Source: Cryptomeria japonica | Lineage: Eukaryota > Streptophyta > Pinopsida > Cupressales > Cupressaceae | Length of the DNA: 64,000 bases | Assembly (NCBI RefSeq): GCF_030272615.1 | Contig: NC_081414.1 | Coordinates: 908,493,009 to 908,557,008 of the forward strand | Direction: 5' to 3' | In this document: in pieces, positions 58,204 through 64,000 of the stretch | Position numbering within the stretch: position 1 is the stretch's first letter | How the letters are laid out: each line of letters opens with the position of its first letter | Position numbers and translations under genes: made by a program | The notes under the pieces: generated by a model | What the model was told of the DNA's origin: nothing | Seen by the model: only the letters and a program-made list of their open reading frames with translations | Database searches by the model: none

Positions 58204-58671
58204 CTATTCCATAAGATTATATTGCTTGGGCAGGGGTGTCGTTCCTTGTGGTGTCACTCGAATGGTGATCTTTCTATGACACGTAACAACATTGCATGAA
58301 GGATTTGGATCTTTGATGATGAGAGTTGCAACTTGTTCATCATCATCATAGAGGTGATTCACAGTATAATTATATGCAACTTGTGTATAATTAGTTGCAG
58401 TATCTGTGTTTTGCCCTGAGGTGGAAGGACCCCTTTGATCATGTGATGGAAGTGGATTCTTGAACATTAAATGATCATCATTAGATGTTTTAGGGTCATG
58501 CCCTTCTATTTCAATTTCTCCTCTATCAATAAGATCTTGAACAAGATCTTTTAATTGATGGCAATTGCTCATTTTATGTCCTCTTCCTTGGTGAAATTTA
58601 CAATGTTCATTATCTCTCCACCAGGGAGGCTTGACTTGAGGCTCATAGTTAGAGTTTTTTGGTAAGGTCAC
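58204..58671 (-). pseudogene. Element D gag zinc-finger region
   Basis: NEHCKFHQGRGHKMSNCHQL (about 58620-58560) is the Tat-type Cys/His finger (C-x2-H...H-x4-C) followed by LKDLVQDLIDRGEIEI, standard for gag of this lineage. The frame is open for 155 codons. Confidence 0.8.
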
Positions 58672-59997
58672 AATATTGAAAGAAACCTATTGATGCAATA
58701 TTGTTTTTGTGGGTTTCTCTAAGGGTGTGTACATGCATTTTGGTTTGTACTTTTTTTGCCTTTTCTTTGGTTCCTCTTGTGGTGTATTGCGGCCTTGATT
58801 TTGTGGATTAGTGATGGTGTTGTTTTTAGGAGGGGGATTTTGTCCTGCAAACTTGACCATAGGTTGTGCAATTTTTACTGTTCATGCATCCACTATCCCA
58901 TCATTGACAAAATTCTTGTTCTTGTTCCAAAAATTTCATTTATCACTATTATAACATGGACGAGGGACATCTTTGGGTTCATTGTAGATTTTGATAAGTC
59001 CCTTTTTGATAAGGTCTCTTTTACATTTTAGTCATTGAGTGATCATCTCTTCAAAGGATTTTGTACCCTTCATGTCTAAATGGAATTCCATCTCATCATT
59101 CAAGTTGGAAATGAATATTTCCACTAGTTCTTGTTCAGGCAAATGAAGAGAATGTTTGCTAGACAGTTGCCTCCACCGTTGTAGGAAAGTTGAGAACAAC
59201 TCCCCTAGTTTTTGTTTGGTGTTGCATAAATCTACCATGGCAACATCTCGTTCTATGTTATGTGCATAATGAGCAATGAACTTTTGGACTAGTTCCTCAA
59301 ATGTTCTAATGCCACCTCGTAATAGTGAAAACTATTGTGTGGTTGTGCCTCCCAAACTTTAAGGGAAAAGGTGCATTAGATATGTGTTCTCATAGGGCAC
59401 CCCTAAACAAGCTGAGTGAAATTCTTGCACATGATCTCTATGGTCTCCTTTGCCCCTATACTTTACAAATTTGGGTGTTTCAAACCCTCACAAAAAAAGT
59501 GACATAAGCATGTTCCTATCAAAAGGATAGGGACAAATATCGTTAAGTGAAAACCGAGTAGTCTTCACACCACTATTGAGTTGTTGAGCGAGATTTTCTA
59601 CTTGTTGTCTCAACATGTCTATTTCTAAAGGAGGAGGAGGTGGATGATTCCCTTGATGATTAAGGTCATAGCGGAAGTAATCTCTACCTCTTACACCATC
59701 GTTACAACTATTTTGCTTGGATGTTTTCCATATCTGTGCGGTATCAAAGTCAGAGGGTACTTTGGCACCCTCTTGAGCAAGTCTTAGAAAATGAGCATCT
59801 GCATTGTTTCTAAGGATTTTGTCAAAGAGTCTATTGAATTTGGGATTGTGTTGTGCTCTTTCTATATATTTGGGAGTTGGAGTGTTGGGATCTTCATCAT
59901 TTCTGCCTCCTCCAATGGCCTCATGGAAATTGTTGAGGTTTTCTTCCTCCTCCTCAATCTCTGGTTGTGGGTTTCTCATTGATCTTGTGTGAGCCAT
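58672..59997 (-). pseudogene. Element D gag, N-terminal and capsid part
   Basis: The start ATG is at 59995-59997 (MAHTRSMRNPQ), followed by an acidic stretch and a Pro-rich HPPPPPLEIDMLRQQVENLA coiled coil (about 59630-59580). After a frameshift near 59490 the capsid motifs FVKYRGKGDHRDHV, SACLGVPYENTYLMHLFP, FSLLRGGIRTFEELVQKF and the 59238-59032 segment (LFSTFLQRWRQLSSK, FISNLNDEMEF) follow. Stops fit Gln/Trp codons. 58672-59031 holds the broken spacer before the zinc finger. Confidence 0.8.
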
Positions 59998-60022
59998 GTT
60001 CTTGAAAGTTTGAGGTTTGGTG

Positions 60023-60792
60023 TGTTAGGATTCCCATAGATACTAAGAGGGGGGGTGAATCAGTATCTAACCGGTGAATTGAATTTCTTAACTTAAAACA
60101 TGTAGAACATATTATAACAGTGTACCAGTATGCAAGAAATAATGCAATAAATAGAATTAAAAGCATCCACATGAAATGCACACCATGACACAAGGATTTA
60201 ATGAGGAAACCCAGTGTGGGAAAAACCTCGGTGGGATTTGTGACCCACAATATTCGCTTACTGGCCAATAAGAGAATATTACTTACAAGAGGGGCCTGCA
60301 CATGCAAGAAGGGCAATTGCCTAGAGCTCACTGCTCAATGGGAAGTCTCACTGACTTACAATATGGATTATACAAATCCAATATCTTGTACTACTTTACA
60401 ATAGCATCTATAATGCCAGATCTAGTACCGGTTTTTGCTCTGCTCTTTATATAAAACCTTTAACCTATATTTTGCATAATAGGCCTACCTAATATCTTTT
60501 TCTTCTTTGCTTACAAAATGTCTACAATGATCTCTCTTATATATAAGAGTCATTTTACAACTTGCCAAGTCGGCTTACAAAATTTTTACAATAATAAACA
60601 AAATATAATATATCAAAAATCTTGTCGGCGTTTGTGCTAGTGTCGGTGCCGGTGTAGAGTGTGATCTATTGATGCCGGTGAACTATCTTGCCAGTGTAAT
60701 GACTTTCTGGTGCCATAGGATTGTAAGGTTGCCATCAATGACAAAACCTTCAATCACCTACAATGTCTCATTGGAGTGGGCATATGCCAACA
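60023..60792 (-). repeat. Element F' 3' LTR
   Basis: 770 bp, aligned with 44990-45787 in reverse complement. It has the same TATATATAAG box (near 60538) and the same variable poly-C/G tract (near 60045). No G insertion is present. Confidence 0.88.
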
Positions 60793-60984
60793 ATCTCCCC
60801 CTTTGGCATTGATGGCAACACTCATGAGAAAATTCAAAAGTGTATCCAAAACTTTAATCCAAAAATGTGTTACCAAAAATATAAGAAATCCCCCTGAGTA
60901 GATAAGTCTTTTGCCGGTTATTTTCTCATACTACTACTCCCCCTTTGGCATCAATGACAAAGGTTGTCAAGTAGTCAATAGAGT

Positions 60985-63900
60985 TGTAGCCTCAACCTTG
61001 TAACTAGGTAGTTACAATTTGAAATAGATCCGCCAAAATCAAGTTTATACTCTCCATAAACTTCTTAATGTCTCTTATTGTTGTCTCTGGTCTTTTAACT
61101 GTACCGGTGAGGTGCTGCATATGCTCTGCTGGTGTTTTTTGTCCCTGTATCAGTGCCTCAGATATTTCCTTCTGCAATGATGCTAGATAGCCCAATCTTG
61201 GACTCATTTTTAATCTCAAATTCTTTGCCTTATCCACTATTGTCTCCTTTTCTCTTTCTAACTTAAGTAACTCTTCCTCAAAATTTGTTATCCTTTGCTC
61301 AAAAACTGATAATGTATCAGGTGAGTTAACAAAATTATCAGCAAGTTATTGATTTCATCCTGTACCTTGCTCATTTTCTTATCTATCTACTGTCAAAATG
61401 TTTATCTTGCAGGTGTCTTTGTACAGAGTTTTGTATTCTTTCAATAAGTTACATAGTTCTGGTAGAAGTGTGTCAAATTCCCTAGTACACTTCTTTATCT
61501 GATCTTCAAAGAATTTTTTCTTTTCAATTTCTACCTTATTCTTCAAAGTCTCTTCCTTTATTTACTCAATAGTCACTGTGTTCTCAGTGAATTATTTACA
61601 CAATGTATCAAGGTGTCCTAAAGAATATTTATTGTCTATGTTATAGTTAGGAGCAATTACCTTTAAAATTGGGATTGTATCATCTATAGCTTTATAAGCC
61701 TGTGAACTACAATCTGTTATCCTTTTGATTGAATCTAAGAGTACTTCAGTTACATTTGTTGATTTGTGACCTGCTGAGGAGGAACCAACATTCCAAATTC
61801 TGCCAGTGGAGGAAGTAACCAAGCTTGTTGTGACCTCTGGTAGGTCTGTTTGTGTTTGCATTTCCTTAAGCAATGGTTTGCGTACTTCTCCTGTTGCCAG
61901 TTGTACTATTTCCTCATGACTCTGTTCCTATTCCAGAGCCTTTTGCTCTTCTTGTTTCTCTGTTTGTTCTCCTGTGTTATTATCTGCCAGTTTCTCTTGT
62001 GTTTGATTAGTTTGCTCAGTTACCGATGGCTTACTAGCCATGTTTGTCTTACCAGTTATGTCTTTATCTACCACAACATTGATCTTTTGTGTATCAACAT
62101 CTACTGTGTATAAGACTTCAAGATTAGGATTGACATCCTCTACATCCATACTTTCAACTATCGGTTGATCTTTTGTAGTTGTTGTTATAGGTGATGTAAT
62201 CAAAAGAGGTGGGGGTAAGTTGTCTTTTACCTTGGTACTCGGAGGACCACCAACCTTTCCTTTTCCTTTGTCTCTCTCCTTCTGATATACCTTTATTGGT
62301 TTGGGGTTCCTGTATTCTTCTTGTTTTTCTTTCTCAACAAGAAATATGTCCCATGCATTTTCTGTTTCTTCAGTTACCTCATTAACTCTTCCAACCATTA
62401 AAGCAATAGCTAGTGTGCAGTAGAGAATAGTGACTGGTTGGCTTCAACAATTAAGTCATCTTTCTCCTTAGGTGAGTTTACTGGATAAACAGCTAGTAAA
62501 TTTTCAATTTTGATTTTCATATGAAGCTCTATAATAGCTTGTCTTCTTGCTTCCAGTCTTTTAAACATTTCATCTGGTACTTCATTTATCACTTCCATCA
62601 AAAACTTCTTATACATGTCCATGTGCAAAATAACACTATTTTCCACTTGTTCTTTTTCATCTGCTATCAAAGTGTCATAAACCTTTCCTATGTTTTTGAG
62701 TTTCCCTTCCTCTGTAATTCATTTAGCAATATGTCAAGAGGGGCCAAGTTTTGTTTTGTTCTCTTCTTCTTCTTGGGTGTCAGTTTCTTCTTTGGTGTAG
62801 TCTTTTTAACCGGAGATCTTACTGCTTGTTGTTTTTGTCTAGTTCTCCTAGGTGAGGGTGTGGTTGCCAGTGAAGGATCTCTTTTCCTTACAACTCTTTT
62901 GAAAGCTGCAAGCATGTCACTCTCCAAAGAAGTGCCTACCGGTGATAGGTGAGTCTCAGGCTGTAGAGTTCCTAACTCATCCTCAGTGATACCAATTTGC
63001 TTTAATACATCTTCTTTAATAGCCTTTGCCTGTCTAGAACCTCTTCTCACAACTGCCTCAACCTTTTTCACTCTCTTCTTATATTGAATTTGTTTTTCTA
63101 TGGTCTCAGCACTACCAAATAATTCTTCCTTTGGTTCATTTTGTGCTTCCAGAAGTGCTTTAGCATAAGTCTCAATTATATGATCATCTGTCTCATAGCC
63201 CATCTCTATTACCCAGATTGTTCTTGGGATGATTGCTTCCATCCAGATCTCATCCTTGTACTTGTCAACAATCTTCTGTGATAATCTGATTCTCTTCTTC
63301 ATTTTGGCCTTAAGTGCTTGAAAGTATTCATGGATATTCTTTTCTTTGTCTTCACCCATGTTGTTGAATAGTTCTGTCAACTGTTTTCCTACCAATATAT
63401 CAAATCCACTTGCTTTATACCCTATACCGAGAACCTATTTGGTTATGTGTAGCATCAAGCATACAAACAGATTACCAAATCTAAAAGTTCCTTTCCTATC
63501 TTTCTTTATCTTGCCTAATTTGTCAATTAACTCATCTTTTAACCATTCACATATGTCAATTTTCACATTGTCTGTAACCATATCATAAGAACTCTTAATG
63601 CATAAAATTGAAACTGAGTTGAGTCTATTTGCATGAGTAGCTTTATACCCTAAAATCATGCTAACAAATCTCACATTTATATCTGTTACATCATTTGCCC
63701 TCAAGGACCTTCTGTCGGATGTTGCACCAGTTAGTTTAGTTACTAGGTCATTGGAGACCTTTTTAGTCTTGTCTAGTCTTTTACCAGTGGATGGTAACCC
63801 TGTGATAGCTTTCATAGCTTCCTTGGTGATTTTGTGAATTGCATCTAACCAGAAAAATTCACCATGTACCCTACTTAAGACTATCCTAATTACATCCTTG

Positions 63901-64000
63901 GGAAATTCAGGAATGCAGAGGATTTCAGTAAATCCTAGGGTTTCAATGATTTTATGTTCCGGTTTTACATTTCTAAAATTATCACATATGACAGATTTAT
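60985..64000 (-). pseudogene. Element F' ORF2 (same unknown protein as F ORF2), N-terminus outside window
   Basis: Open segments at 63815-63435, 63395-62688, 62670-62410, 62398-61928, 61873-61592 and 61237-61004 follow F ORF2 in order: ILGYKATHANRLNSV, GTFRFGNLFVCLMLHITK, the lysine-rich KKTTPKKKLTPKKKK tract and QTQTDLPEV. It keeps FFWLDA, EIWMEA, LQPETH and SLQKEIS, where F has stops. TAG at 61004-61006 is CAG in F. Comparing both copies allows the ancestral length, about 1,090 codons, to be inferred. Confidence 0.72.

Larger units (their letters stand above)
33183..60022 (-). mobile_element. Element D: Tat-like Ty3/gypsy retrotransposon, split by elements E and F'
   Basis: In transcript order: gag start at 59997, CCHC-type region near 58640, protease near 57930, RT 55944-55033, RNase H 54930-54511, aRNH 54518-54087, integrase 53900-52923 continuing at 34871-34643. 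The RNase H/aRNH order after RT is the usual Tat order. Element E splits the integrase, and F' sits about 25 bp upstream of the gag ATG. D's own LTRs are not seen: the 5' LTR lies beyond 64000, and the 3' LTR is not recognisable in 33183-34640. Confidence 0.8.
60023..64000 (-). mobile_element. Element F': second copy of the F family, truncated by window end
   Basis: The 3' LTR is 60023-60792 (minus), bounded by TGTTGG/CTAACA ends and the PPT AAAGGGGGAGA at 60795-60805. ORF2 runs from beyond 64000 to about 60990 on the minus strand. The insertion lies about 25 bp before D's gag ATG; the right flank is outside the window. The left flank TGGTG (60018-60022) would be one TSD copy. It is less decayed than F at several codons (TGG, CAG) that are stops in F. 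Confidence 0.9.

Overview
This window is a stack of nested plant LTR retrotransposons. I found no host gene, rRNA, tRNA or CRISPR array. Athila- and Tat-type Ty3/gypsy polyproteins, a plant mobile domain and primer-binding sites matching plant-type tRNA ends point to a land plant. The size and density of decayed elements suggest a very large genome such as a gymnosperm, but the species cannot be read from the sequence.

Left half (1-33177). Element B is a plus-strand Tat-like gypsy element. Its gag-pol lies at 4097-4562 and 17726-24284, and it is bordered by two copies (1-4074 and 26893-31146) of a repeat of more than 4.2 kb that itself carries an ORF of about 1,200 codons. Element A (4563-17720, minus strand, TSD TTAGT) sits in B's gag leader. 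A has no pol; it carries a long Q/P/S-rich ORF and, on the opposite strand, a decayed plant-mobile-domain gene. The right end of B lies inside the 5' LTR of element C (31147-33177), a short non-coding LTR element.

Right half (33183-64000). Element D is a minus-strand Tat-like gypsy element, with gag at 59997 and the pol stop at 34643. Its integrase gene is split by element E, an 18,046-bp Athila-like element (34872-52917) with two 1,233-bp LTRs. E carries element F (38761-45787, TSD TAATA) between protease and RT. F's 5' LTR carries a 447-bp solo LTR, G (38880-39326, TSD CACAC). A second F-family copy, F' (60023 to beyond 64000, minus strand), is inserted just upstream of D's gag start. F and F' encode no reverse transcriptase; they carry a zinc-knuckle protein (seen in F) and a second ORF of about 1,090 codons.

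All coding regions are broken. The premature stops are mostly TAG at positions where the family or a sister copy in this window has CAG (Gln), with some at TGG (Trp). This is the pattern expected from deamination of methylated cytosine, especially in CHG context. Protein functions below describe the ancestral elements.
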